From the NCBI RefSeq assembly GCF_000196795.1, contig NC_014259.1:3162001-3226000 (forward strand): 64,000 nt of DNA, read 5' to 3'. A model generated the notes under the pieces. The model was not told where the DNA came from. It made no database searches and saw only the letters and a list, made by a program, of their open reading frames with translations. This stretch comes from Acinetobacter oleivorans DR1. Its GTDB lineage: Bacteria; Pseudomonadota; Gammaproteobacteria; Pseudomonadales; Moraxellaceae. Positions 1 to 9,550 of this stretch are shown piece by piece (the first letter of the stretch is position 1; every line of letters begins with the position of its first letter). Made by a program: the position numbers and the translations under genes.

Positions 1-714
1 TGCACCGAAGAATTGACCTTGAACTACACCAGAGTTGTCGACACCAGCCGTACCGTTAGCCGTTGCCAAACCTGCAAACGCAGCAGTACCCGGGTTAAAT
101 GCCACACCATCTAGGCTTAATGATGAAACAGCCGTACCTGTTCCGGTAAGCGTTCCTTCAAGTGTACCCGCGCCATAATTTGCCGTGAACGTACCACTTA
201 ACAGATTGCTTCCAGAACCATTAATCCCTGCAACGGTATAAGTTGCAGTACCTGCGGTTGGAACCGTGGTATTGGTGTTATCACCCGCGTAGTAAACGGT
301 ATGGCTCGCGCTTGCCGGTGTGTCGCCCGCTTTCCACCATTCACCAAAATAGACTTCCTGTGTGCCCACCTGACCAAAGTTAAAATTACCTAAGGCACTG
401 TGTGAAGGTGGCATTGCAGACACTGGAATATGCGAAATATTAAAGGTTTTGCTGCCAACCGTTACATTGGTATTACTCGTTCCCTGCGCAGCAAAAGCCT
501 GAGCCAAACCTTTTAACGAACTAAAACCTGTAAAAGCGTTATATGGTGCACCGGCAGCTTGAACCGACACCGCTGCTACACCACCCGGATGGTTTGCATT
601 GGCAGCAGCACCGATTTTGATGTTACTTTCATTACTCGAAATACCATCAATTCCTGCATAAGCAAATGCAGTTGAACAAGCAACGAGACCCAAGAACAAT
701 TGAGAGATTTTCAT
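1..714 (-). CDS. hphA: Hemophilin-like secreted heme-binding protein, C-terminus cut by the window edge
   Basis: The start is the ATG at 712-714, and the frame stays open to base 1, giving 238 visible residues without a stop. The N-terminus is a signal peptide (MKISQLFLGLVACSTAFA, cleavage expected after AFA). The body is rich in Gly, Ala, Thr and Ser, and its C-terminal half has beta-barrel-like repeats such as GTLEGTLTGTGT, as in Slam-exported hemophilins. Such proteins leave the cell and hand heme to a dedicated TonB-dependent receptor. The receptor-like gene directly upstream, plus the FecI/FecR pair, fits the A. baumannii heme locus. The Cys in LVAC resembles a lipobox, but with only 12 residues before it I favour ordinary signal peptidase cleavage. 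The gene symbol is by family resemblance and context. Confidence 0.75.
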   Translation of the reverse strand, partial: MKISQLFLGLVACSTAFAYAGIDGISSNESNIKIGAAANANHPGGVAAVSVQAAGAPYNAFTGFSSLKGLAQAFAAQGTSNTNVTVGSKTFNISHIPVSAMPPSHSALGNFNFGQVGTQEVYFGEWWKAGDTPASASHTVYYAGDNTNTTVPTAGTATYTVAGINGSGSNLLSGTFTANYGAGTLEGTLTGTGTAVSSLSLDGVAFNPGTAAFAGLATANGTAGVDNSGVVQGQFFGA

Positions 715-824
715 TTGTTGTTACTCCATCTTTTTTAAAACTAAGTTATTGTTTAATTTAAAATAACGATTTCGCTATTTTTAGTTTATTGAGTAGGCCC
801 AGCTGCAAACCTACTCGGTTTTTT

Positions 825-843
825 GTAAATAATAATCATTCAA
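825..843 (-). promoter_or_regulatory. Candidate Fur box upstream of the hemophilin gene
   Basis: By eye, 13 of 19 positions match the classical Fur consensus, including the unbroken core ATAATCATT at 832-840. It lies in the gap between the receptor stop (906) and the hemophilin start (714). This suggests separate iron repression of the secreted protein in addition to read-through from the receptor gene. Confidence 0.5.
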
Positions 844-905
844 TCTTATTATTTACCGTTACCTGACTCCCCTTTTATGTATGTGTAGAGGGAATCAAAT
901 TCTGT

Positions 906-3900
906 TTAAAATTTAGTGGTCCAGCTAATTTTCATCGTTCGGCCGGGTGCGGCCATGGCACTACGAGTTAAAGGATCGATATAAAACTGGTTAGAAAGAT
1001 TACTGCCGACAAATTCAACCGTGTTGTAGTTATCGACCTGATAACGCGCATAGGCATCAAAAATCCACGTGTCATCCCAAGCCAAAGGCACATTGAGGTA
1101 ATAACCTTTATTGACGCTAGCATCATTGTTTTTGCGTAGCGGGCTTTCATAAGCTTTATAGAATGTTGCACGTGCACCGAGCTCTAACTTTTCATCAAAA
1201 AAGCGTGCGCCAAGCAAACCGTGGAAACTCAGTTCAGGAGTGGCCATAGTCACCAAGTAGCCATTTGGGAAACCGTCATCGACGCAGCGCTGATACGGTT
1301 CGCGGAACTCAAGGCCCTGCTCGGTTTGAACCGTACCGCCTAAAATCATTTTGTTAATGGCACTATTGGTGTCACACACTTCATTTTTTAAGTTATAAGC
1401 CACGCTCAAGTCTGTGAAGAAACCACCATTATCAAAACGGCTTTGTAACTCTAGACCTGACAGCTTTTGCTCATCCATATTGGTAAAAATAAGGTTCTGG
1501 TCACGCTCAATCACATTTTTGGTTTTGTTGTAGTAATAGGCGAGCTTAATGTCAGCATTGCGCGCTGTGCTAAACCAATCACGCATGTCATAGACATAAC
1601 CCACTTCGTAGTTAAAAGCGTGTTCAGGTTTGATTGTTTGATATGGCAACATGGCAGAAAAACCGACAGTGCTTTCAAACAAACTTGGTAAGCGATATTC
1701 CTCTGCATAGCGTGCGTAAATTCTGCTGTTTGGCGTAAGGTGAATTGAGGCGCCTAATTGCGGTGCCCAGCCACTATCTTTAACTTTGTCGGCAGACTCA
1801 ACCGGAACTTGGTCTACCACCGACATAAAGTTACCGCCAGTTACGACGTACTTTTGGCCAGAGGCATTGAGCTGGTTTAACGGATTATCTGCAAGCGACA
1901 ATTGCCCATTCGCATCGGCTTTCCAGCTCAGTGTATTTTTCTGTGACCAGATCATGTTATACAACGTGCTCTCTGATGCAGGCACAGTGTCGAGCTGCCC
2001 ATCCCAATCAGGATTTTTTGTGGCATAGCGCTGTTTTAAAACATTGATTAAACGCTGCTGAGTCGAGGTGTAACTCTCAGGCATGGTCTGATATTCAAAG
2101 GTATATTCTTTAAGCCTACTTTTTTTGGTAAACAGCGGATTTAAACTCGGGTCAATTTCGCTCTGCAAAGACTTATTTAAAAAGTCATCAACAGCCCAAT
2201 ACGAACGATAACGCATGCCCGCATCAAAACTTAACCAAGACAGCGGTCTATAATTAAAGTTAAAGTCGAACGTTTTTTCCTCACGACGCCCTGCTCGTGG
2301 CAGTGCCTGATAAAGCGAATAACTTGGGCCATATTCGCCATACACATCATCAGACGTCAGCTTTTCTTTTAAGAAACTTCCACCGAGCGTCAAATCAAGC
2401 TGGTCTAACAAACGAGTTTTATTACTGACCGTAATGCCTTTACGCGTATTGTCAGAATGGCTTATTGCCGTGTTAATAATGGTGTTATCTCGAAAATCGA
2501 TTGTGGTTGGCCACCCCCCACGTGTGTAGGTCTGGCTTTCGGTGTCGGTTTGCCAAATGTTGGCATAGAAATCAATCCAGCGATTATTCTCAGGCTTAAA
2601 CTTATATTCGAGGCTATAAGCTTTAGAGTGAATATTGCTTAAGGGCCACTGCGGAACACCCAAGTCAGGCGTAATACCCCAAACAATTCGAGATGGCATA
2701 ATTTCACCAAAAATATTTTTGGTATCTCGGTAAGTCAGTTTAAGAGTCTGGCTATCGGTTGGGCGATAGGTCCCTTTTAATAACCACGACTCCATATGAC
2801 TTGAGGTGTTGGGAACTTCATCACCCGGTTGATAGGCATAGGCAAAGTAAGGAATAAAATCGAGGCTGCTGTCTGGCGTAGCTCGTTTATAGTAGCCCGA
2901 GCCATGTGTCCCCGAAAAATAATTGCCGCGTTCACGTACTGCATAAACAGCCAGTAAATCGAATTTATCTTGCTTGGTGGCAATTGCCAGTCGGCCCGCC
3001 AAGTCATCGCCCGAAAAATGAGAGTTATCACTTCTAGTCCGGTTCTTTTTATAAATATCGGGGTCATATTTAGCCCCATTCATGTCGATCCAAGGCGTTG
3101 TGTCATCGTAGTTTTGGCCCACTTTGCTCATGTCTGGCAAAGACGGATCGATTGAGTTGGTTGAACCTTCTACTTTTAACTCGGCACCAAAAGACTTACC
3201 CGGACGAACAATGTCATCGGCCTCTAGCGTTTTAACGACTACACCGCCGCCAACAGAAGTTGTGGTATTGCGCTCTAAAGATGGGCCTTTAATGACTTCA
3301 ATGCCCGCAATGAGATTGGGGTCGATATAGTTTCGGTTGTTTACCCCGTTGTAGCCACGCCATACGGCAATCGACTGTTCGGTGCCATCAATGGTTAAAG
3401 GCACACGACCAACACCCTGCACACCACGTACACTTGGGTCGAGTGCGCCACTGTTGCGGGCATCGCCGCTATAGACTCCCACCATGCCTTGTAAAACATC
3501 GGCTGGGTTGGTTCCTTTAAATCGCTCAACATAGTCTTTCCCCGCATAGACCGAAGAACGGTTTGCGTCATAAACTTTGTTATAGCCTTCTGTGTCACGG
3601 TCTTCTTTGCCGTACACCACAATTGGCGTGAGTCGTACCGATGCGTCTTCTTCAATTACGGCACTACTTGGCGGCAGGCTAGCGGCCTGAACCTTAGATG
3701 AACTTACCCGTGGTGTAGATTTTTTGCTGAGTGTGTAGCCCTGCCCAACTTTTACAGCATTAAATTCGGTTGATTTTAAAAGCTGCTCAAAACCTTGCTC
3801 GACAGCAAAATTGCCTTTTAAGCCTAGGCTATGCAACCCTTGGAGTTGCTGAGCATCCATTGCAATTGAAGTACCCGATTGTTCGGCAAACTGATTCAGT

Positions 3901-4079
3901 ACGTTAGCAAGACGGCCTGCAGGAATGTTATAGCTTTTAACTCCAGCTGTTTCTGCATAGGCCTGCTGCAAAGAGAGTGTAACTAACCCACCCATCGACA
4001 CAGCATGTATGGCAAATGCCAGTGTTGAGAATCGAAAAATCGATCGATTCCGCTTTTGCCCCGTTCCCGCTTTTTTCAT
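906..4079 (-). CDS. hphR: TonB-dependent outer-membrane receptor with signalling (STN) domain, hemophilin/heme type
   Basis: A protein of 1057 aa. I chose the ATG at 4079 (MKKAGTGQKRNRS) because a basic n-region and a hydrophobic signal peptide ending in AYA follow. An earlier ATG at 4112 adds only 11 unlikely residues. The mature N-terminus (about residues 45-110) looks like a secretin/TonB short N-terminal domain with YNIPAGRLANVLNQFAEQSG. The plug domain then begins near VVYGKEDRDTEG, and a large beta-barrel ends in ISWTTKF with the C-terminal Phe typical of outer-membrane proteins. An STN domain means the loaded receptor signals across the outer membrane to the FecR-like protein next door. 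Adjacent genes imply heme taken from hemophilin or hemoproteins as cargo; the exact ligand is inferred. Confidence 0.85.
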   Translation of the reverse strand: MKKAGTGQKRNRSIFRFSTLAFAIHAVSMGGLVTLSLQQAYAETAGVKSYNIPAGRLANVLNQFAEQSGTSIAMDAQQLQGLHSLGLKGNFAVEQGFEQLLKSTEFNAVKVGQGYTLSKKSTPRVSSSKVQAASLPPSSAVIEEDASVRLTPIVVYGKEDRDTEGYNKVYDANRSSVYAGKDYVERFKGTNPADVLQGMVGVYSGDARNSGALDPSVRGVQGVGRVPLTIDGTEQSIAVWRGYNGVNNRNYIDPNLIAGIEVIKGPSLERNTTTSVGGGVVVKTLEADDIVRPGKSFGAELKVEGSTNSIDPSLPDMSKVGQNYDDTTPWIDMNGAKYDPDIYKKNRTRSDNSHFSGDDLAGRLAIATKQDKFDLLAVYAVRERGNYFSGTHGSGYYKRATPDSSLDFIPYFAYAYQPGDEVPNTSSHMESWLLKGTYRPTDSQTLKLTYRDTKNIFGEIMPSRIVWGITPDLGVPQWPLSNIHSKAYSLEYKFKPENNRWIDFYANIWQTDTESQTYTRGGWPTTIDFRDNTIINTAISHSDNTRKGITVSNKTRLLDQLDLTLGGSFLKEKLTSDDVYGEYGPSYSLYQALPRAGRREEKTFDFNFNYRPLSWLSFDAGMRYRSYWAVDDFLNKSLQSEIDPSLNPLFTKKSRLKEYTFEYQTMPESYTSTQQRLINVLKQRYATKNPDWDGQLDTVPASESTLYNMIWSQKNTLSWKADANGQLSLADNPLNQLNASGQKYVVTGGNFMSVVDQVPVESADKVKDSGWAPQLGASIHLTPNSRIYARYAEEYRLPSLFESTVGFSAMLPYQTIKPEHAFNYEVGYVYDMRDWFSTARNADIKLAYYYNKTKNVIERDQNLIFTNMDEQKLSGLELQSRFDNGGFFTDLSVAYNLKNEVCDTNSAINKMILGGTVQTEQGLEFREPYQRCVDDGFPNGYLVTMATPELSFHGLLGARFFDEKLELGARATFYKAYESPLRKNNDASVNKGYYLNVPLAWDDTWIFDAYARYQVDNYNTVEFVGSNLSNQFYIDPLTRSAMAAPGRTMKISWTTKF

Positions 4080-4217
4080 TTGCCCGCCCCAGTAAATAGT
4101 AATAAGAATCATTCAATACAACTGGTTAAAATGATCCATATTTATTGCTTCTACTTACTATGACGAACGACTTTCAAAAAAGTGGAACCTAAAATCGAAA
4201 ATAAATTTAATTTTTTA

Positions 4218-5234
4218 TTATTTTAAAGAAACCATAACCACAAACGGCGTAATTTGCTTAATTTTCAGGTCAGGAAAAACCGTAGCCAAAAGCTTAAGTG
4301 ATTCTGTGGTTTGGTCTAAAGGCAACACAGCATTGACTCGCACATGTTGCAGTGCCGCATCATTAAAAATAATTTTGCCTTTGTAGTTGCGGTCTAGCTC
4401 TTGTAGCACTTGATTTAATGGCAGGTTTTCTACCATAAGCTGATGCTTTTGCCATTTTTGTTGTTCGTTATAAACATTCAGTGCAGGCAGTTTTTGTACA
4501 CCATTTTTGTCCATTTTAATGGCTTGCCCTGCTTCAACAATGGCCTGACGAATCGCATGCAATTGGGTGGTTTTAACTTGCGTGGCTTCTACTTTTACTT
4601 TTGAGTGCAACATGTTGAGCTCGGTTGCCGAAGGATCATAACTGACACTAAAAGCTGTGCCGAGTGCCTGAATTTGTCCATGACTGGTTTTAACCAAAAA
4701 TGGTCTGGTCTTATCTTTGGCAACATCGACATAAATTTGACCTTGCACCAACTCAACCACTCGCTGGTTGGTTTTAAAATCAAGATTAACTGCGCTTTTA
4801 CCACGTAAAATTAAACGTGAACCATCTGGTAAGGTTTGCGTGGTCCACTGCCCTGATTGCCCTTGAATATCGGCAGTCACATAGGCCACTGTAGTATCGG
4901 TTAAATAAAATAATGCCCCACTCATGGCAACAAACACAACAGAAAAAGCTGTTCCTGCGCGCAAATGTTTATAGGCTTTGCCTGAGCTTAGGCCAGCTTT
5001 AAGGGCAACTTTAGTGACTTTTTTATGTCCGCTGGTTTGGGAAAGTTTTTGAATTGATCCAATACACTGTTCAATATCGGCAGCCACTTGGCGGTGTTGC
5101 TCACTAGTTTTTTTCCACACTTCAAATTTTTGCTTGGCGGTTTTTCGTGAGCTTTCATCATCCGAACTCAGTTGAACAATCCAACGCGCGGCTTCTTCAA
5201 CCAGTTGGTGATGTTTGCTTTTGTCCATGGCCAT
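4218..5234 (-). CDS. FecR-family anti-sigma factor
   Basis: A protein of 338 aa, starting directly after the sigma-factor stop, so the two are translated as a pair. A cytoplasmic N-terminal segment (EEAARWIVQLSSDDESS, the FecR N-terminal domain) is followed by one membrane segment near residues 93-115 (AFSVVFVAMSGALFYLT) and a periplasmic FecR domain. The periplasmic part contains WTTQTLPDGSRLILRGKSAV, the hallmark of the family. The C-terminal region (VLQELDRNYKGKI) resembles the STN-contacting part. It should hold the FecI-like factor inactive until the loaded receptor signals. A second in-frame Met at residue 3 is an alternative start. Confidence 0.9.
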   Translation of the reverse strand: MAMDKSKHHQLVEEAARWIVQLSSDDESSRKTAKQKFEVWKKTSEQHRQVAADIEQCIGSIQKLSQTSGHKKVTKVALKAGLSSGKAYKHLRAGTAFSVVFVAMSGALFYLTDTTVAYVTADIQGQSGQWTTQTLPDGSRLILRGKSAVNLDFKTNQRVVELVQGQIYVDVAKDKTRPFLVKTSHGQIQALGTAFSVSYDPSATELNMLHSKVKVEATQVKTTQLHAIRQAIVEAGQAIKMDKNGVQKLPALNVYNEQQKWQKHQLMVENLPLNQVLQELDRNYKGKIIFNDAALQHVRVNAVLPLDQTTESLKLLATVFPDLKIKQITPFVVMVSLK

Positions 5235-5756
5235 TTAAATGCAAGCGTCCATGTCTTGTCGGTTTTGGTAGCACTGAATTAAACAGCTCGCCAAATATTT
5301 TTGAATCATTTTGGTCGACACATTTAAACGCTCGGCAATTTCTTTATGGGTATAGCCTTCGAGGTAATGCAAAATAAAAGCTTGCTGTGCTTTTTCAGAA
5401 ACCCCTTCTAGTGCTTTGCAAAGCTGGTTAATCGCTTGAATAATTTGCATCTGGTCTTCGGGTGAAGCCACCGCTTCAAGCATATATTCCATTTGACTCA
5501 AGCCATCTAAATAGGCTTGTTCAATGCGTTTACGGCGTACTTGGTCAATCAGCAGGTTTTTAGCAATCGACGTCAAATAGGCACGCGGTTCCTTAATGCC
5601 GAATAACTCATCACGCGTTTGTAGCAGTTTAATAAATGTGTCCTGAACCAGATCTGCGGCCTGATCAGTATTACCTAATTTTTGTCTCAACCATTGGTGA
5701 AGCCAGCTTTGGTGACTTCTATATAACTGATCTACAAGCAAAGAAGTTTTGTTCAC
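5235..5756 (-). CDS. FecI-like ECF sigma-70 factor
   Basis: A protein of 173 aa from a GTG at 5756. Sigma region 2 is visible as LYRSHQSWLHQWLRQKL then DLVQDTFIKLL, and region 4 as AFILHYLEGYTHKEIAERL followed by a helix-turn-helix. The frame is open further to an ATG at 5804 (MIIIIICGFLV...), but those codons lie within the Fur-box-like palindrome and read as an artefact. The GTG start gives the usual FecI length ahead of the LY-x2-H-x2-WL motif. The product should direct RNA polymerase to the receptor gene when heme or its carrier is sensed. The gene heads the sigma, anti-sigma, receptor order on the minus strand. Confidence 0.85.
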   Translation of the reverse strand: MNKTSLLVDQLYRSHQSWLHQWLRQKLGNTDQAADLVQDTFIKLLQTRDELFGIKEPRAYLTSIAKNLLIDQVRRKRIEQAYLDGLSQMEYMLEAVASPEDQMQIIQAINQLCKALEGVSEKAQQAFILHYLEGYTHKEIAERLNVSTKMIQKYLASCLIQCYQNRQDMDACI

Positions 5757-5783
5757 AGCAATTGGACTCAAAACAAGGAACCC

Positions 5784-5802
5784 ACAAATGATAATAATTA
5801 TC
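5784..5802 (-). promoter_or_regulatory. Fur box in front of the ECF sigma-factor gene
   Basis: Fifteen of 19 bases match the Fur consensus, within a near-palindromic stretch AAATGATAATAATTATCATT. It lies 28 bases upstream of the proposed sigma-factor start, which would make the whole heme-signalling cascade iron-repressed. Confidence 0.65.
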
Positions 5803-5892
5803 ATTTAAACAAGTCAAGCAATAATTCAAGTAAAACTTAAATCACTGTTTAATAAATTGAATTAATTGCCAGCTCGCTTTGCTGCACTTCTC

Positions 5893-6783
5893 TTAAAGCA
5901 AATTGGAAAGATTTCTAATTTCTTCCATCACCGCCTTACACGCAGGCGTTAAATAGCCGTGCTTAGAAATAGACAAAGAAATATAGCGCTTTAGCTCGGG
6001 GTTAATAATTTTTGCAGCTTGAATTGGGGTGTATTGGCTGGCCTTCTTTAACGCTTGCGGCCCCAGCATGGTATACATGCGAGACTCGGAAACCAAATGG
6101 GTTTGTAAACTAATTGAGTCGGCTTCAAACACAATATTTAGCTCTACCCCATTTTCATAAGCCATGTGGTCTAAAAAATTGCGCCAGTTACTTGGTCTAC
6201 AAAACGTGACCAGAGGTAACTCACTGACTTCTTTAAATTCGACTTCATTGGCCTGAGTGAGCGTATCTCCTTCACAGCCGACCAAATAGGTATCGGCTTG
6301 GGTAAGGTAAACATCGCCCTGTTTAGGTGTCGGGTTAAACCGGTAGAGAATGGCTAAATCGACACTGCCATCTTCAAGCCATTTTTCTAAATGCACCCCT
6401 TGCCCTTCACGCACCGAAAGTTTAATTAAGGGATATTTCTCTTGAAGCACTTTATAGAGGGTTGATAACAATGGATGAGCAGTAGACGGTAAACTGGCAA
6501 TCCGAACCGTCCCGATCGGGGTATCGGTCGAATGCAAAATTTCATTATTCAGTTGGTCGGTTACGTTCAGCCATGAACGAATTTTAGGAAGTAAATGCTG
6601 GCCTAAGTCGGTGAGTTCTACGCCACGTCCAGTTCGGTTAAACAATCGACCACCACATTGGGCTTCAAGCTCGTTCATTTGCCGACTAATTTGCGGTTGG
6701 TTGGTGTTATGTAGCATCGCGACTTTGCTTAAGCTACCGAGTTCCACCGCGTCTAAAAATATTTTCCATAATTCATAATTCAT
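5893..6783 (-). CDS. LysR-family transcriptional regulator
   Basis: A protein of 296 aa, the normal length for LysR proteins. The N-terminal winged helix-turn-helix is plain (LWKIFLDAVELGSLSKVAML, then NQPQISRQMNELEAQ, then GRLFNRTGRGVELTDLG). A periplasmic-binding-protein-like effector domain follows (about residues 90-296). It is divergent from the lyase/transporter/porin genes with a 187-bp shared promoter region, the standard position for a LysR activator of the neighbouring operon. The inducer is unknown. Confidence 0.9.
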   Translation of the reverse strand: MNYELWKIFLDAVELGSLSKVAMLHNTNQPQISRQMNELEAQCGGRLFNRTGRGVELTDLGQHLLPKIRSWLNVTDQLNNEILHSTDTPIGTVRIASLPSTAHPLLSTLYKVLQEKYPLIKLSVREGQGVHLEKWLEDGSVDLAILYRFNPTPKQGDVYLTQADTYLVGCEGDTLTQANEVEFKEVSELPLVTFCRPSNWRNFLDHMAYENGVELNIVFEADSISLQTHLVSESRMYTMLGPQALKKASQYTPIQAAKIINPELKRYISLSISKHGYLTPACKAVMEEIRNLSNLL

Positions 6784-6822
6784 CGATTCTTCCTAAATCG
6801 TAAATAGGTAGCATTTTGAGCC

Positions 6823-6837
6823 ATACATTTTCAGTAT
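6823..6837. promoter_or_regulatory. Candidate LysR-binding site (T-N11-A palindrome)
   Basis: The inverted repeat ATAC-N7-GTAT fits the T-N11-A pattern of LysR operators. It lies in the divergent promoter region, 40 bases from the regulator start. Seen only as a motif. Confidence 0.35.
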
Positions 6838-6970
6838 AACTGAAATTCAAGAATTGGTAATTCCTACATAGCTCACCTATTTCTATACTCCAATCATGTT
6901 CTCTACAACACGATTTAAGTCAGATTAAGAACCAGAGAATATTTAATTACACTGTATAGGAAGTACGATT

Positions 6971-7915
6971 ATGAGTTTAGATTTACGTGGATTAACCCCA
7001 GCACCTGTGACTCCTTTTACCCGTGACGGACAAGTAGACCATAATGCAATTCAACGTTTAGGTTCATGGTTAGGCAGCATTGATGGTGTGAAAGGCTTGG
7101 TTGTTCTTGGGCATGCAGGTGAAGGAACATTCTTGTCGCAAAAAGAACAAATGCAGGTTATCGAAAGCTTTGTTAAATCGGTAGATGACAAAATTCCGGT
7201 AATCGCAGGGATTACACTCGAAGGTACTTCGGTTGCAGCAGAAGAAGCAAAACGTGCAGTCAGCGCTGGTGCTTCGGCAGGTTTGATTTACCCTTCACAT
7301 GGCTGGTTGCGTTTTGGCTATCAAAAAGGCGCACCGCAAGACCGCTATAAAGCAATTTATGAAGAAAGTGGTTTGCCATCTATTTTATTCCAATATCCAG
7401 ATGCAACGAAGGCCACTTACGACCTAGAAACTCTACTCGATATTTCTGCACAGCCAGGCGTATTTGCCATGAAAAATGGTGTGCGTAACATGCGCCGCTG
7501 GGATGTCGAAATTCCGATTATTCGCCGTGAACGTCCAGACTTACAGGTGTTGACCTGCCACGATGAATATTTGCTTCACACCATGTTTGATGTAGACGGC
7601 GCTTTGGTTGGCTACGGCAATATTGCCCCTGAACTGTTAATTGAAATGATTAAAGCAGGTAAGGCCAAAGATTACGCTAAAGCTCGTGCTATTCACGACC
7701 AATTATTACCAGTGACTCGCAATGTTTATCACCGCGGTTCACACATGGAAGGCACCGTCGCGCTTAAACATGCATTGGTTGCTCGCGGCATTTTGGATCA
7801 TGCTACTGTGCGTTCGCCACTGCTTCCACTGGCAGATGGTGCTGAGCAAGAAATTCATGATGCGATGCGTCAAGCTGGAATTGGCAAGGTCGATTTAACC
7901 CAAGCCGTTGCTTAA
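6971..7915 (+). CDS. Dihydrodipicolinate synthase-family (class I) aldolase/lyase
   Basis: A protein of 314 aa with a TIM-barrel of the DapA/N-acetylneuraminate lyase superfamily: LTPAPVTPFTRDGQVD at the start, the substrate loop GHAGEGTFLS, the Tyr motif ILFQYPDA and the Schiff-base Lys in VFAMKNGV. True DapA has a TTGE loop; here it reads HAGE, so a catabolic pyruvate-forming lyase or dehydratase is more likely than lysine biosynthesis. It is followed by a permease and a porin on the same strand, with a divergent LysR regulator. This suggests breakdown of an imported organic acid or sugar acid. The ATG has a good ribosome site (AGGAAG). Confidence 0.8.
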   Translation: MSLDLRGLTPAPVTPFTRDGQVDHNAIQRLGSWLGSIDGVKGLVVLGHAGEGTFLSQKEQMQVIESFVKSVDDKIPVIAGITLEGTSVAAEEAKRAVSAGASAGLIYPSHGWLRFGYQKGAPQDRYKAIYEESGLPSILFQYPDATKATYDLETLLDISAQPGVFAMKNGVRNMRRWDVEIPIIRRERPDLQVLTCHDEYLLHTMFDVDGALVGYGNIAPELLIEMIKAGKAKDYAKARAIHDQLLPVTRNVYHRGSHMEGTVALKHALVARGILDHATVRSPLLPLADGAEQEIHDAMRQAGIGKVDLTQAVA

Positions 7916-7924
7916 ATTCTATTC

Positions 7925-7952
7925 GGGCTAGCATGTACGCTAGCCTTTTTTT
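7925..7952 (+). terminator. Rho-independent terminator after the lyase gene
   Basis: GGCTAGC-N6-GCTAGCC is followed by seven T residues, ten bases after the lyase stop. It partly insulates the lyase from the transporter gene. Confidence 0.85.
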
Positions 7953-8087
7953 CCTGTACGCTGCCTGAGGCCAAACATCGGGCATGTCTCTTAAAAACAA
8001 TAATAAAAAGCATGCAAACTGTGGTGAACAGGTAGTGCGAAATAGAACAAAAAAACTACGAGGAATGTAGTAATAAGGAGATAGAAG

Positions 8088-9473
8088 ATGACAAATCTAG
8101 CGGATGTAGAACAAATTAGTCATCATCAAAAAAATGCGGAAATTATTGCACGACTTGAACGGCTACCCGTCACTGGTCGATTGCAATTTATGCGTATTAC
8201 CATTGGTATCGCGACCTTTTTTGACGCTTATACTGTTCTTGCGATTGCCTTTGCTTTACCCCAACTGATTACCGAATGGCACCTGACTCCTGCCTATGTC
8301 GGCGCGATCATTGCCGCGGGCTATGTCGGGCAACTGGTCGGTGCGATCTTTTTTGGTTCTCTTGCCGAAAAAGTCGGTCGTTTAAAAGTGCTGTCTTTTA
8401 CCATTTTACTGTTTGTGGCAATGGACATTTCCTGTTTGTTTGCGTGGAGCGGAATGTCACTGTTAATTTTCCGTTTCTTACAAGGCGTTGGAACAGGTGG
8501 CGAAGTGCCTGTTGCAAGTGCCTATATTAATGAGTTTATTGGTGCAGAAAAGCGCGGTAAGTTTTTCTTGCTCTATGAAGTTTTGTTCCCACTTGGTCTT
8601 ATGTTTGCAGGCATGGCAGCATTTTTCCTGATGCCAATTTACGGCTGGAAAGTCATGTTTATTGTGGGCTTAATTCCATCATTACTGGTGATTCCTTTAC
8701 GGTTTTTCTTGCCTGAGTCACCACGCTGGCTTGCTTCCAAAGGTCGTTTTAAAGAAGCAGATAAAGTCGTCAAAAGCTTTGAAGATGGTGCCATCAAAAG
8801 CGGTAAAACTTTGCCTGAACCTGTGGTTAAAGAAATTAACCCGCAAGGCATGGCAAAAACCGACTGGCGCGAGCTGTTCCGTGGCATTTACCGCAAACGT
8901 ACCTTTACCCTGTGGGGCATGTGGTTTTGCGTGTATATGGTGAACAATGCCATGGTGACTTGGCTGCCATCTCTCTACAAACAACACTTTGGTCTATCGC
9001 TGCAAACCAGTTTGGGTTATGGCTGGATTACCTCAGGCGTGGGTGTGATTGCCTCTATTATCTGTGCGTTAATGATTGATAAAGTCGGCCGCCGTCCTTG
9101 GTACAGTGCAGCGTTTTTCTTGGCGATCATTCCACTCATGAGCCTCTCGGTTTTAGGCGCAAAATCGGCGATGGAAGTTGTAATTTTCGCAACAATTAGC
9201 TATGCCATTTTGCAGACTATTTCATTCTCTTTATACCTTTACGCTGCCGAACTTTACCCTACTCGCCTACGCGCCATGGGCATTGGATTTAGTACCGCTT
9301 GGCTCCGTGCTGGCTCTGCGATTGGGCCTGTTATGGTGGGTCTCGTTGTTGGTGGCTATGGCATTCAATATGTGTTTAGTGTGCTGGCTGTTGTGGCGCT
9401 CATTGGTGGCCTTGTGACCTTCTTGTTTGCCATTGAAACCAAAGGCCAAGTACTCGAAAAACTCTCTCCTTAA
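8088..9473 (+). CDS. MFS transporter, aromatic-acid/niacin-like branch
   Basis: A protein of 461 aa with about twelve hydrophobic segments. MFS signatures are visible: GSLAEKVGRLKVL in the loop between helices 2 and 3, GVGTGGEVPVASAYINEF in helices 4-5, and PESPRWLASKGR ending the first half. A central cytoplasmic loop is followed by DKVGRRPWYSAA and a second six-helix bundle. The E-x6-R motif style and PESPRW are shared with sugar-porter/NiaP/aromatic acid symporters. It lies between the lyase and the OprD porin, so it should carry the same substrate across the inner membrane. The substrate cannot be read from sequence. Confidence 0.85.
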   Translation: MTNLADVEQISHHQKNAEIIARLERLPVTGRLQFMRITIGIATFFDAYTVLAIAFALPQLITEWHLTPAYVGAIIAAGYVGQLVGAIFFGSLAEKVGRLKVLSFTILLFVAMDISCLFAWSGMSLLIFRFLQGVGTGGEVPVASAYINEFIGAEKRGKFFLLYEVLFPLGLMFAGMAAFFLMPIYGWKVMFIVGLIPSLLVIPLRFFLPESPRWLASKGRFKEADKVVKSFEDGAIKSGKTLPEPVVKEINPQGMAKTDWRELFRGIYRKRTFTLWGMWFCVYMVNNAMVTWLPSLYKQHFGLSLQTSLGYGWITSGVGVIASIICALMIDKVGRRPWYSAAFFLAIIPLMSLSVLGAKSAMEVVIFATISYAILQTISFSLYLYAAELYPTRLRAMGIGFSTAWLRAGSAIGPVMVGLVVGGYGIQYVFSVLAVVALIGGLVTFLFAIETKGQVLEKLSP

Positions 9474-9494
9474 TTCATCCATTTCATAAAAAGC

Positions 9495-9517
9495 TTGCCT
9501 AACCCAGCGTTAGGCAA
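9495..9517. other. Intercistronic hairpin between transporter and porin genes
   Basis: The perfect 9-bp stem TTGCCTAAC/GTTAGGCAA has a 5-nt loop and no T-tract. It more likely protects mRNA or weakly attenuates the porin gene than terminates. Confidence 0.5.
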
Positions 9518-9550
9518 AGGGCTTATTCATGCTTAAAAAAGGAATTTAGA

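Noticed and set aside
906..4112. Opposite-strand and shadow ORFs inside the receptor and tail genes
   Set aside because: They lack ribosome sites and family motifs and lie fully within well-supported genes.
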